A stretch of DNA of 64,000 nucleotides from Kitasatospora sp. SolWspMP-SS2h (GTDB lineage Bacteria > Actinomycetota > Actinomycetes > Streptomycetales > Streptomycetaceae), in the NCBI RefSeq assembly GCF_003259315.1, contig NZ_QLLT01000008.1, positions 62,001 to 126,000 of the forward strand, written 5' to 3'. Shown in pieces: positions 37,146 through 45,468 of the stretch. A model generated the notes under the pieces. That model was given only the letters and a program-made list of their open reading frames with translations, was not told where the DNA came from and did not search any database. Within the stretch, counting starts at the first letter, position 1. Each line of letters starts with the position of its first letter. The position numbers were made by a program, and so were the translations under genes.

Positions 37146-37970
37146 GTGAGCGTGGATTCTTCGCCCTGGGGCGGGCAGGCATTCGAACCCGTCGAACCGG
37201 CGTCCGGGTCCGTCCGGAAGGAGCGCGGCCGGGCCGATCTGCGGCGCACCGCCGAGCGCTACCTGTCGGAACCCGCCGAAGGCGTCACCGCCCGGCACGC
37301 CTTCTCCTTCGCCGGCCACTACGACCCGAGGAACACCTCCTTCGGCGCGCTGCTCGCCTGCAACGAGGAGACGCTGGCCCCCGGCGCCGGGTACGCGGCC
37401 CACCGGCACAGCGAGACCGAGATCGTCACCTGGGTGGTCTCCGGCGCCCTCGCCCACCGCGACGACGCGGGCCACGCCAGCGTGGTGCGGCCCGGCACCG
37501 TCCAGGTGCAGTCCACCGGGACGGGCATCAGCCACACCGAACGCAACCCCGGCGGGGCCGTCGAACCGGTCACCTTCGTCCAGATGTGGCTCCAGCCCGA
37601 CGCGTACGGCGCCCCGCCCGGCTTCGGGCTCGCCACCGTCCCCGACGGGGACGGGCTGACCCTGCTCGCCTCCGGGCGGGACGGCGACCGGGCGCTGCGG
37701 CTGCGGCGCGGCGACGCCGCGCTCTGGCTGGTCCGGGCCCCGGCCTGGACGCCGCTGCCCGAACTCCCCGCCGCGCCCTTCCGCTACGTCCACGTGGTCG
37801 CCGGCTCGGTCGGCTACCGCACCGTCCCGGGCCCGCAGGGCGGCGGCCGCTCGGCCGGGCCCGGCGACTCCGTCCGGATCACGGGCGACGCCTTCGCCGA
37901 CCCGACGGCGGGGGAGGACGGCGTCGAACTGCTGCTCTGGGAGATGCACAGCCCGGTCAAGTACGGCTAG
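37146..37970 (+). CDS. Pirin-family bicupin protein
   Basis: 274 aa from GTG 37146, predicted leaderless. The N-terminal cupin carries the pirin metal-site motif AAHRHSETEIVTWVVSGALAHRDDAG with two His near residues 85-90 and a downstream HTER segment (ISHTERNPGG). The C-terminal cupin is more degenerate and ends in LLLWEMHSPVKYG. Bacterial pirins include quercetin 2,3-dioxygenases and regulators, such as those that bind pyruvate dehydrogenase E1. The N-terminal His set is intact but activity cannot be assigned. The gene is divergent from fasR. Confidence 0.83.
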   Translation: MSVDSSPWGGQAFEPVEPASGSVRKERGRADLRRTAERYLSEPAEGVTARHAFSFAGHYDPRNTSFGALLACNEETLAPGAGYAAHRHSETEIVTWVVSGALAHRDDAGHASVVRPGTVQVQSTGTGISHTERNPGGAVEPVTFVQMWLQPDAYGAPPGFGLATVPDGDGLTLLASGRDGDRALRLRRGDAALWLVRAPAWTPLPELPAAPFRYVHVVAGSVGYRTVPGPQGGGRSAGPGDSVRITGDAFADPTAGEDGVELLLWEMHSPVKYG

Positions 37971-38247
37971 CGGGACGGCGGGGACAGCGGGACGGCGGGG
38001 CGGTGCGGACCGGCGCGCGGGGAACTGCGCGCGGCGGCAGGTGAGTGTCCGCGAGGTCGCGAGGAGGGCGGTGAGTCGATGTCTGCCCGCGATCTTGCGG
38101 CGGGTGCGGGGTTGCTCGCGCAGTTCCCCGCGCCCCTGGCTTCGCAACGTCTGGCACAGCAACGCCCGGCGCAGCGGCGTCTGGTGCGGCGGTGTCTGGT
38201 GCGGCGGTGTCTGGGGCGGTGGTTCGTTCCGCGTCGTCGGGGGGGCG
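37971..38247. other. Convergent spacer with 17-bp inverted repeat and 15-bp tandem repeat
   Basis: GCGCGGGGAACTGCGCG at 38015-38031 and its exact complement at 38117-38133 can form a 17-bp stem with an 85-nt loop between the convergent pirin and serine hydrolase genes. Near 38179-38223 a 15-bp unit (GTCTGGTGCGGCGGT) is repeated three times, the last copy degenerate. No gene is seen. The 17-mer resembles a short sequence I recall as common between Streptomyces genes. Confidence 0.7.
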
Positions 38248-39078
38248 TCAGCGCGCTTCGGTGAGGACCGCGTCGCTGAGTTGCGGCCAGACCTCCGCCG
38301 CCCAGGAGCCGAAGTCGCGGTCGGTGAGGGCGAGGCAGGCGAGGCCGGCGTCGGGGTCGACCCAGAGGAAGGTGCCGGACTGGCCGAAGTGGCCGAAGGT
38401 CGCGGGGGAGTTGGCGGTGCCCGTCCAGTGCGGGGCCTTGTGGTCGCGGATCTCGAAGCCGAGGCCCCAGTCGTTGGGGCGGCGGTGGCCGAAGCCGGGC
38501 AGGACGCCGCTGGTGCCGGGGAAGGCGACCTCGCGGGTGGCCGCGCGCACGGTGGCCGGGTCGAGCAGCTTGGGGGACTGCAGCTCGGCGGCGAAGCGGA
38601 CCAGGTCCGCGGCGGTGGACAGGCCGCCCGCGCCGGCCGGGGCGCGGTGGGCGGTGTTGATCAGGGTGGCGTGCATGCCGAGCGGCTGGAAGACCGCCTC
38701 GGCCGCGTACCGGGCGAACGGGATGCCGGAGGCGCCCTCCAGGGTGGCGGCCAGCACGTCGAACCCGGCGTTGGAGTAGAGGCGGCGGTTGCCGGGCTCG
38801 GCCGTCACCCGGTGCTCGTCGAAGGCCAGGCCGGAGGTGTGCGCCAGCAGGTGGCGGACGGTGGAGCCGTCCGGCCCGGCCGGGTCGTCGAGCTCGAAGA
38901 CGCCCTCCTCGACGGCGACCAGCACGGCGTACGCGCTGAGCAGCTTGGTCACCGAGGCGAGCGGGAACAGGTGCTCCTGCGGGCCGTGCGCGCCCAGCAG
39001 CGCGCCGTCGCTCCCGCGGACCACCGCCGCCGCGGCGTGGGGTACCGGCCAGTCCTCGATCATCCGCAAGCTCTGCAT
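38248..39078 (-). CDS. Serine hydrolase, beta-lactamase/DD-peptidase family (class C fold)
   Basis: 276 aa from ATG 39078, which follows a TAGAGT-n7 leaderless-type -10 on the minus strand. The S-x-x-K motif is in LASVTKLLSAYAVL near residue 45 and Y-x-N in RLYSNAGFDVLAATLEG near residue 100. A GHFGQSGTFLWVDPD segment occupies the usual third (KTG/HxG-like) box. There is no signal peptide, so it is probably cytoplasmic: an esterase or peptidase of the beta-lactamase superfamily rather than a true antibiotic-degrading enzyme. It is divergent from the MerR gene. Confidence 0.82.
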   Translation of the reverse strand: MQSLRMIEDWPVPHAAAAVVRGSDGALLGAHGPQEHLFPLASVTKLLSAYAVLVAVEEGVFELDDPAGPDGSTVRHLLAHTSGLAFDEHRVTAEPGNRRLYSNAGFDVLAATLEGASGIPFARYAAEAVFQPLGMHATLINTAHRAPAGAGGLSTAADLVRFAAELQSPKLLDPATVRAATREVAFPGTSGVLPGFGHRRPNDWGLGFEIRDHKAPHWTGTANSPATFGHFGQSGTFLWVDPDAGLACLALTDRDFGSWAAEVWPQLSDAVLTEAR

Positions 39079-39130
39079 GGGCGGAACTCTAAACGACCGG
39101 TGGCGGGCCGCGGGCCGGTGTGTGTCAGGC

Positions 39131-39161
39131 TTGCTTGGAGTGCGCTCCAACTCAGTAGCGT
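39131..39161 (+). promoter_or_regulatory. MerR-type promoter and operator
   Basis: TTGCTT (39131-39136) and TAGCGT (39156-39161) are separated by 19 bp, the over-long spacer characteristic of MerR-controlled promoters. The spacer carries the palindrome TTGGAGTGCGCTCCAA at 39135-39150. Its position upstream of the MerR gene predicts autoregulated activation of the MerR/aldo-keto reductase operon. Confidence 0.8.
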
Positions 39162-39193
39162 CGGGGTCGTCGCCGAGGACGGGAGTCGTGGCA

Positions 39194-39690
39194 ATGGCAG
39201 GGTCCGAGCAGTGGCCGGTGAGGGAGCCGGCGTGCGAGGAGGCGTTCCGCAGCCCGCGCTCCGCACCGGACCGGATGCCGCGCCACCCGATCAGCGAAGT
39301 GGCCGCGATCAGCGGCCTGACCGCGCACACGCTGCGCTGGTACGAGCGGATCGGCCTGCTGGAGCCGGTGGACCGCTCGTACGCCGGGCAGCGCCGGTAC
39401 ACCGACGCGGACCTGGCCCGGCTGGCGTTCCTGACCAAGCTCCGGCTGACCGGCATGCCGGTGGCCGACATGGTGCGGTACGTCGAGCTGATCCGGGCCG
39501 GGGACGGCACCCGGGACGAGCGCCGGGAGCTGCTGGTCGCGCACCGCGCGGAGGTGCGCCGGCGGCTGGCCGACCTGCACGCCACGCTCGCGGTGATCGA
39601 CCGGAAGATCGACCACTACGGCGGTCCCGGCGTCCCGGTCGGCGGCGACGAGGAGACAGCGAACCACTCAGGACAGGACAGGAAGAGCGC

Positions 39691-39694
<4 letters not shown>
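39194..39694 (+). CDS. MerR-family transcriptional regulator
   Basis: 166 aa from ATG 39194 (GGGAG 8 nt upstream; an in-frame GTG at 39188 is too close). After a 33-residue N-terminal extension, the HTH is ISEVAAISGLTAHTLRWYERIGLLEPVDRSYAGQRRYTDADLARLAFLTKLRLTGMPVADMV. It is followed by the long dimerisation helix. No metal-binding Cys are visible, so it is not of the metal-sensing type; it resembles regulators of aldo/keto reductases. Its stop overlaps the start of the aldo/keto reductase (ATGA). Confidence 0.88.
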
Positions 39695-40704
<1,010 letters not shown>

Positions 40705-40753
40705 CCGCGGCCCGGGCGGCGGTCCGTCGGCCGGCGGTTCCGGTGGCGGTCCG

Positions 40754-41944
40754 TCAGCCCTGGGTCTCGGACGGGCCGCTGACGTCCCCGTAGTGGCCGA
40801 GCGCGATGGCGGCGAAGTTGTGCCGGCTCGCGGTGCCCTCGGCCAGGTAGCCGGTGTGGCCGGTGGCGCCCAGCGAGGAGACCGACACCGCGCCGAAGGC
40901 GTGGGTGGTCGGGTCGGCGCCGTGGCCCAGGCCGCCGACCTCCAGGTAGGGGACGTTGCCGATCCAGTCGCCGGGGTTGCGGGCCGCCCACACCTGGACG
41001 CCGGCGCCCAGCTCGGCCGCCGAGTCGACGCCCATCCCGGGGCTGCCGAACGCCACCACGTCGGTGGGCTGCGCGGCGTGCAGGGTGGGCGCGGTGGTGC
41101 CGCACACCACCGAGCCGTACGAGTGGCACAGCAGCGCGGGCGGCGCCTCCGGGTGGGTGGTCTGCTCCAGGCCGCCGAGCAGCCGGTGCAGCCGGGGCGC
41201 GGCGGCCTCCGCCAGCCGGGAGGTGACCGCGTCCGGGCCCAGGCCCTGCGGGGTGACGTACCCGGTCCAGGCGATCACCGCGGTGCGGGTGCCGGGCGAC
41301 TGGGCGTGCTCCTCGGCGTACAGCGCGCGGGCCATCCCGGCGGGGGAGCGCAGCGGGTCGGCGCTCTGGTCGAAGTGGCCGAGGTCGGCGTCCGAGCCGG
41401 GCACCAGGACGGCGATCCGCTGGGCGGTGGCGAGGTCGCCCCAGACCTCGGTGACCAGGCCGCGGCCGCGCGGGTCGAAGGCGAGGACCTGGCGGTCCGC
41501 GCCGAGCAGCCGCTCCGAGTCGTTGGCGCGGGAGAGGGCCAGCGCGCGGGTGGTGGGGTCCAGGCCGGTGTCCGCGGCGCGCTGCCGGGCGCGGTCCCGT
41601 TCGGCGGTGATCGCCACCCGGTTGGCGCGGTAGCGGACGGCCGGCGGGGCGCCGTCCAGGTTGCCGACCACCAGCGGGTACTCGGCGACCAGCCGGTCCA
41701 GCTCGGCGGGCTCCAGCGAGGCGAAGAACGCGGCGACGGCGGCCGGGGCGGCGGTGGCCGGGTCCGGCAGCTCGCGGCCGAGGGAGTGGTCGGCGACCCA
41801 GGCGGAGCTGCCCGCGGGCGGGGTGGTGATGGCCAGCTGCTCGTTGGAGGCGGCGGCCTGCGCGGCCGCCGCGCCGGCGTCCACCAGGGCGGCACAGCCC
41901 GCGAACACGCCGATCAGGATCCGCTTCACCCGCCTGCGGTGCAT
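40754..41944 (-). CDS. Secreted alpha/beta hydrolase with DUF1023 domain
   Basis: 396 aa from ATG 41944 (GGGAG 8 nt upstream; in-frame GTG 41953 is less well placed). A signal-like N-terminus (RRVKRILIGVFAGCAALVDAGAAAAQAAA) is followed by a helical region and the DUF1023 hydrolase core. The core has AVLVPGSDADLGHFDQSADPL, the nucleophile elbow LLCHSYGSVVCGTTAPT (Ser) and HTGYLAEGTASRHNFAAIALG at the end. It is probably exported; lipase/esterase-like activity is inferred. Many actinobacteria carry several such genes. It stands alone here. Confidence 0.82.
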   Translation of the reverse strand: MHRRRVKRILIGVFAGCAALVDAGAAAAQAAASNEQLAITTPPAGSSAWVADHSLGRELPDPATAAPAAVAAFFASLEPAELDRLVAEYPLVVGNLDGAPPAVRYRANRVAITAERDRARQRAADTGLDPTTRALALSRANDSERLLGADRQVLAFDPRGRGLVTEVWGDLATAQRIAVLVPGSDADLGHFDQSADPLRSPAGMARALYAEEHAQSPGTRTAVIAWTGYVTPQGLGPDAVTSRLAEAAAPRLHRLLGGLEQTTHPEAPPALLCHSYGSVVCGTTAPTLHAAQPTDVVAFGSPGMGVDSAAELGAGVQVWAARNPGDWIGNVPYLEVGGLGHGADPTTHAFGAVSVSSLGATGHTGYLAEGTASRHNFAAIALGHYGDVSGPSETQG

Positions 41945-42087
41945 GGCGTCCACTCCCTCGGGCCGTACATCGCGGCGGGACGGGCCCGACGGTGCTGTGA
42001 CTTCCGACTACTAGTCAGCCAGCGTAGAGGGCGACCGACCCCGGGGGCAGGGAGTAAACCGTGTTCCGCGTCACATTCGCCCGTACG

Positions 42088-42432
42088 CTACTCCCCGCGC
42101 TCCCCGTGCCCGGCCACCGCCCGTTTCGGTGCGACCGACCGCCAGGCGTCGGTGAGCAGTTCGCGCAGCTCCTCGGGGCCGGTCCCGGCCAGCCGGACCC
42201 GCACCCAGCCGAACCGGCCGGTGTACGGCGCCACCGAGTACACCCCGGGCGCGGCGGCGATCAGCTCGGCCTGCTCCGCCGGGGTGGCCTTCACCGTCGC
42301 CTCCCCGGACTCCGGGCGGCCCATCGCGAAGATCTTCCGCCCCACCCGCAGCGTCACCTGCTCCCAGGTCTCCTCCTGGTGGGCCCCCGGCAGGGACAGG
42401 GCCAGCTCGGTCAGCTCGTCGAAGGTCGCCAT
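42088..42432 (-). CDS. MmcQ/YjbR family protein
   Basis: 114 aa from ATG 42432. TACGCT lies 7 nt upstream and no SD is seen, so it is probably leaderless. It matches the YjbR/CyaY-like fold: ELALSLPGAHQEETWEQVTLRVGRKIFAMG at the N-terminus and FGWVRVRLAGTGPEELRELLTDAWRSVAPKR at the end. Members bind DNA non-specifically in some studies, but their function is not settled. It is cytoplasmic and monocistronic. Confidence 0.85.
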   Translation of the reverse strand: MATFDELTELALSLPGAHQEETWEQVTLRVGRKIFAMGRPESGEATVKATPAEQAELIAAAPGVYSVAPYTGRFGWVRVRLAGTGPEELRELLTDAWRSVAPKRAVAGHGERGE

Positions 42433-42575
42433 GGCCGCCAGCGTACGGGCCGCCGCCGACAGCTGACGCCCGCTCAGGCCGCGTCCGGCGCGTGCGCCGC
42501 GTCCGGCCCGCACGCCGCGAACAGCGCCGCGCCCGCCACCGCCACCGCCCGCCGGGCCCGGGACGGCCGCGGGGC

Positions 42576-43253
42576 CTACTGCGCGCCGGGCCGGACCAGG
42601 CCGCTCTCGTAGGCGAGCACGACGGCCTGGGCGCGGTCGCGCAGGTCGAGCTTGGCGAGGATCCGGCCGATGTGGGTCTTGACGGTCTGTTCGGCGAGGA
42701 CGAGGTGGGCGGCGATCTCCCGGTTGGACAGGCCGCGGGCGATGAGCTCCAGGACCTCGGTCTCGCGCGGGGTGAGGCCGTTCAGCCGCAGCCGGGGGTC
42801 GCGGCGCGGCGCGGGCCGGTTCCTGGCGAAGTCGGCGATCAGGCGGCGGGTGACGGAGGGCGCGAGCAGCGCGTCGCCGGCCGCGACGACCCGGACGGCG
42901 GAGATCAGGTCGGCGGGCGGGGCGTCCTTGAGCAGGAAGCCGCTGGCGCCGGCCCGCAGCGCCTCGTACACGTAGTCGTCCACGTCGAAGGTGGTGAGCA
43001 TCAGCACCCGCGGCCGGTGCGCCGGGCCGGGCGGCGGGTCGAGCAGCCGGCGGGCGGCCTCCAGGCCGTCCATCCCGGGCATCCGGACGTCCATCAGGAC
43101 CACGTCGGGGCGGGTGCGCCCGCTGACCTCCAGGGCCTGCCGGCCGTCGGACGCGTCGCCGACCACGTCGATGTCGCTCTGGGCGTCGAGCAGGGCGGCG
43201 AATCCGGCGCGGACCATCGCCTGGTCGTCGACGACGAGGACGCGGATGGTCAT
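42576..43253 (-). CDS. NarL/FixJ-family response regulator
   Basis: 225 aa from ATG 43253, overlapping the histidine-kinase stop by 4 bp. The receiver domain has the acidic pair DDQAMVRAGF and the phospho-acceptor Asp near residue 53 (PDVVLMDVRMPGMDG), with the conserved Thr and Lys (LTTF, FLLKDAPP). The LuxR-type HTH near residues 160-215 is LTPRETEVLELIARGLSNREIAAHLVLAEQTVKTHIGRILAKL. It is the partner of the adjacent sensor. Target genes are unknown; no obvious transporter operon adjoins it. Confidence 0.93.
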   Translation of the reverse strand: MTIRVLVVDDQAMVRAGFAALLDAQSDIDVVGDASDGRQALEVSGRTRPDVVLMDVRMPGMDGLEAARRLLDPPPGPAHRPRVLMLTTFDVDDYVYEALRAGASGFLLKDAPPADLISAVRVVAAGDALLAPSVTRRLIADFARNRPAPRRDPRLRLNGLTPRETEVLELIARGLSNREIAAHLVLAEQTVKTHIGRILAKLDLRDRAQAVVLAYESGLVRPGAQ

Positions 43254-44521
43254 GCGGTGATCTCCCCCGGCCCGGTGCCGTCCAACGGCAGGACGGCGGT
43301 GACCCGGTAGCCTCCCCCGGCGGTCGGGCCGGTGTCCAGGGTGCCGGCCAGCAGCCGGACGCGCTCGCGCATTCCGACCAGCCCCTGCCCGGTGCCGCCG
43401 GAGACCTCGACGGCGGCGCGGGCCCGGCCGGGCGGCGGGCCGTTGCGGACGGCCAGGGCGAGCGCGCCGTCCGCGGCGGTGACCGCGACCTCGGCGGCGG
43501 CGCCCGGGGCGTGCCGGACGACGTTGGCCAGCGCCTCCTGGACGATCCGGTACGCGGACAGGCCGACCGCCTCGGGCACCGGGCCGAGCGCCGACACCCC
43601 GTCCCCGACGGCCAGTTCGGCCCGCACCCCGGCCCGGCCGACGGTGGCCAGCAGCTTCGGCAGGTCGGCCAGGCCCGGCTGCGGGGCCCGGTCGGCGGCG
43701 CTGTCGGCGGTCCGCAGCACCCCCAGCAGGCGGCGCATCTCGCCGAGCGAGCCGCGCGCGGCGGCCGCGATCTGCCCGAACTCCTCGACCGCGGCCGGGG
43801 GCAGGCCCTCGATCCGGTACGGGGCGCTGTCCGCCTGGACGGTGATCACCGACATGTGGTGGGCCACCACGTCGTGCAGCTCGCGGGCGATCCGGGCCCG
43901 CTCCTCCAGCAGGGCGCGCCGGGCCCGCTCGGTCTCCGAGACCCGCTCCTGCGCGGCGAGCAGCCGCTTGGCCTCGCCGCGCCCGCGCAGGCTCCAGCCG
44001 AGCAGCAGGACCACGCCGGACAGCGCGGTGACGACCACCGAGGAGCCGTCGGAGTGCGCGCCGGAGACCGTCCGGCCCAGGCCGCAGCCGAGGAAGGTGA
44101 CGACCCAGACCGCGAGCAGGGTGCGCCCGCGCTCCCGGACGGCCAGGAGGACCATCAGGAGCAGGTACCCGAGCAGCGTGGTGACCGGCCACGGCCAGGA
44201 CCGCTCGGCGGTGGCGCCGTGCGTGGCGACCGCGCCGACCAGCACCGAGGGCACCACCAGCCGCCAGGCCGGCAGCGGCCGGGTCAGCGCCAGCGGCAGC
44301 GCCCCGGCCTGCACCGCGGCGAGCGCGGTGGCCAGCGCGGGGTCCACCCCGTGGAACCGGACCAGCGTCACGACGCCGGTGGGCAGCAGCGAGCCGGCCA
44401 CGAGCAGCACCAGCACGTAGGGGGCCCGCCGGAGCCAGGGCCGGCGGGCCGTCGCCAGCGGCGGCCGGTGGTCGCCGAGGGGCTCGGTGAGGGCGCGGAG
44501 GAACTCTTTCCACAGGCTCAC
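43250..44521 (-). CDS. NarL-type sensor histidine kinase (HisKA_3)
   Basis: 423 aa. GTG 44521 is chosen because a -10-like TACCCT lies exactly 7 nt upstream (leaderless pattern); a GTG at 44560 would add 13 residues. The N-terminal half has four to five TM segments with little extracellular sequence. Next comes the HisKA_3 box with phospho-acceptor His in RIARELHDVVAHHMSVI near residue 210. The HATPase_c domain follows (YRIVQEALANVVRHAPGA, then GQGLVGMRERVRLLAGTL). The signal is probably membrane-borne, such as cell-wall stress or lipophilic compounds. Coupled to the response regulator. Confidence 0.92.
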   Translation of the reverse strand: MSLWKEFLRALTEPLGDHRPPLATARRPWLRRAPYVLVLLVAGSLLPTGVVTLVRFHGVDPALATALAAVQAGALPLALTRPLPAWRLVVPSVLVGAVATHGATAERSWPWPVTTLLGYLLLMVLLAVRERGRTLLAVWVVTFLGCGLGRTVSGAHSDGSSVVVTALSGVVLLLGWSLRGRGEAKRLLAAQERVSETERARRALLEERARIARELHDVVAHHMSVITVQADSAPYRIEGLPPAAVEEFGQIAAAARGSLGEMRRLLGVLRTADSAADRAPQPGLADLPKLLATVGRAGVRAELAVGDGVSALGPVPEAVGLSAYRIVQEALANVVRHAPGAAAEVAVTAADGALALAVRNGPPPGRARAAVEVSGGTGQGLVGMRERVRLLAGTLDTGPTAGGGYRVTAVLPLDGTGPGEITA

Positions 44522-44609
44522 CGGGCCGAGGGTAGGGCGGGGGCGGGGCGCTGTCCTCACCCTCCGGTAGCCGGTCCGGGGCGGTACCCGGGTACGGGGT
44601 CGGCCGCCG

Positions 44610-45263
44610 TCAGCGCCAGGAGCCGGCCAGGGCCGGGCCCAGCTGGTCGAAGTGGCGCTCGATCAGCTCCAGCATGCCGTCCATCGAGTGGCTCCCGGCG
44701 TCCGGGGCGGCGGCGTAGGCGAGGTGCGAGATCCGCACCACGGTGCCGAACACGGCGGCCAGCAGGCGCGGGCGCAGGTCGACGGCCGGGTCGAGGCCCT
44801 CGCGGTCGGCGAGGATCCGGGCCACCTCGACCTCCTGCTGGATGGCGTGCCGCAGGTGGGCGGCGAGCAGCGTCGGGGTGGACTCGATCAGCTCGAACAG
44901 CTCCAGGGCGGCCGGACCGCTGTCCCGCCCCCGGTCGACGGCCTGCCAGACCTCGCGGACCGCGCCGCGCATCGCCTCCAGCGGGTTCTCCCCGGCCGGG
45001 CGGGCCCGCAGGAACTCCAGGAACGCCTCCTCGGCCTCGGCCAGCACCGCGAGGGCGACCTCCTCCTTGTTGGCAAAGTACCGGAAGAAGGTGCGCTGGG
45101 AGACCTCCACCTCGGACGCGATCTCGTCCACCGTGGTGCGTCCGTAGCCGTGGCAGAGGAAGAGCCGGTGCGCGGCGTCGACCAGGGCGTCCCGGGTGCG
45201 CCGCTTCTTGCGTTCCCGCAGGCCGACGGGCTGCGGGTCGGCGGCGGTGGTGGGGGTGGCCAT
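44610..45263 (-). CDS. TetR-family transcriptional repressor
   Basis: 217 aa from ATG 45263, with TATCGT 7 nt upstream on the minus strand and no SD (leaderless). An in-frame start at 45302 is unlikely because it would lie upstream of that -10. HTH: TRDALVDAAHRLFLCHGYGRTTVDEIASEVEVSQRTFFRYFANKEEV. The C-terminal ligand domain ends with a conserved LIERHFDQLGPALAG. It is divergent from a DHA2 multidrug exporter, and the shared region contains two inverted repeats. This is the standard arrangement for ligand-induced efflux. Confidence 0.9.
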   Translation of the reverse strand: MATPTTAADPQPVGLRERKKRRTRDALVDAAHRLFLCHGYGRTTVDEIASEVEVSQRTFFRYFANKEEVALAVLAEAEEAFLEFLRARPAGENPLEAMRGAVREVWQAVDRGRDSGPAALELFELIESTPTLLAAHLRHAIQQEVEVARILADREGLDPAVDLRPRLLAAVFGTVVRISHLAYAAAPDAGSHSMDGMLELIERHFDQLGPALAGSWR

Positions 45264-45302
45264 GGCCACCACGATAGCGCCGCGATCAGGAGATGGCACC
45301 AA

Positions 45303-45348
45303 GTGACAGGAGTCACCGTTTGTCGAATGTCAGTGGCTGACATAATGT
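45303..45348. promoter_or_regulatory. TetR/exporter divergent operator region
   Basis: Inverted repeats GTGACAGGAGTCAC (45303-45316) and TGTCAGTGGCTGACA (45328-45342) share TGAC/GTCA half-sites. The second sits in the spacer of a rightward promoter TTGTCG (45320-45325), 17 bp, TAATGT (45343-45348). The first lies just upstream of the TetR -10. Repressor binding is inferred. Confidence 0.7.
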
Positions 45349-45468
45349 TCCCGGTGGCGGTGTCCGTCCATCGTGGAGCTCGTGGGGACGGGCGTGAGGG
45401 CCGGGCACCGCCCTTCTCGTGCCCAGCGCGGTCTCCTGCCCACCACACGAACGGGGAAGTCCCGAGAC

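Noticed and set aside
38179-38223. Short tandem repeats that might suggest a CRISPR array
   Set aside because: The units are contiguous 15-mers without unique spacers, and no cas genes are present. The repeats at 54751 and 60553 fail for the same reason.
38248-39078. An antibiotic-resistance beta-lactamase
   Set aside because: It has the SxxK and YxN motifs of the superfamily but no signal peptide and no true class C KTG context, so an esterase or peptidase role is safer.
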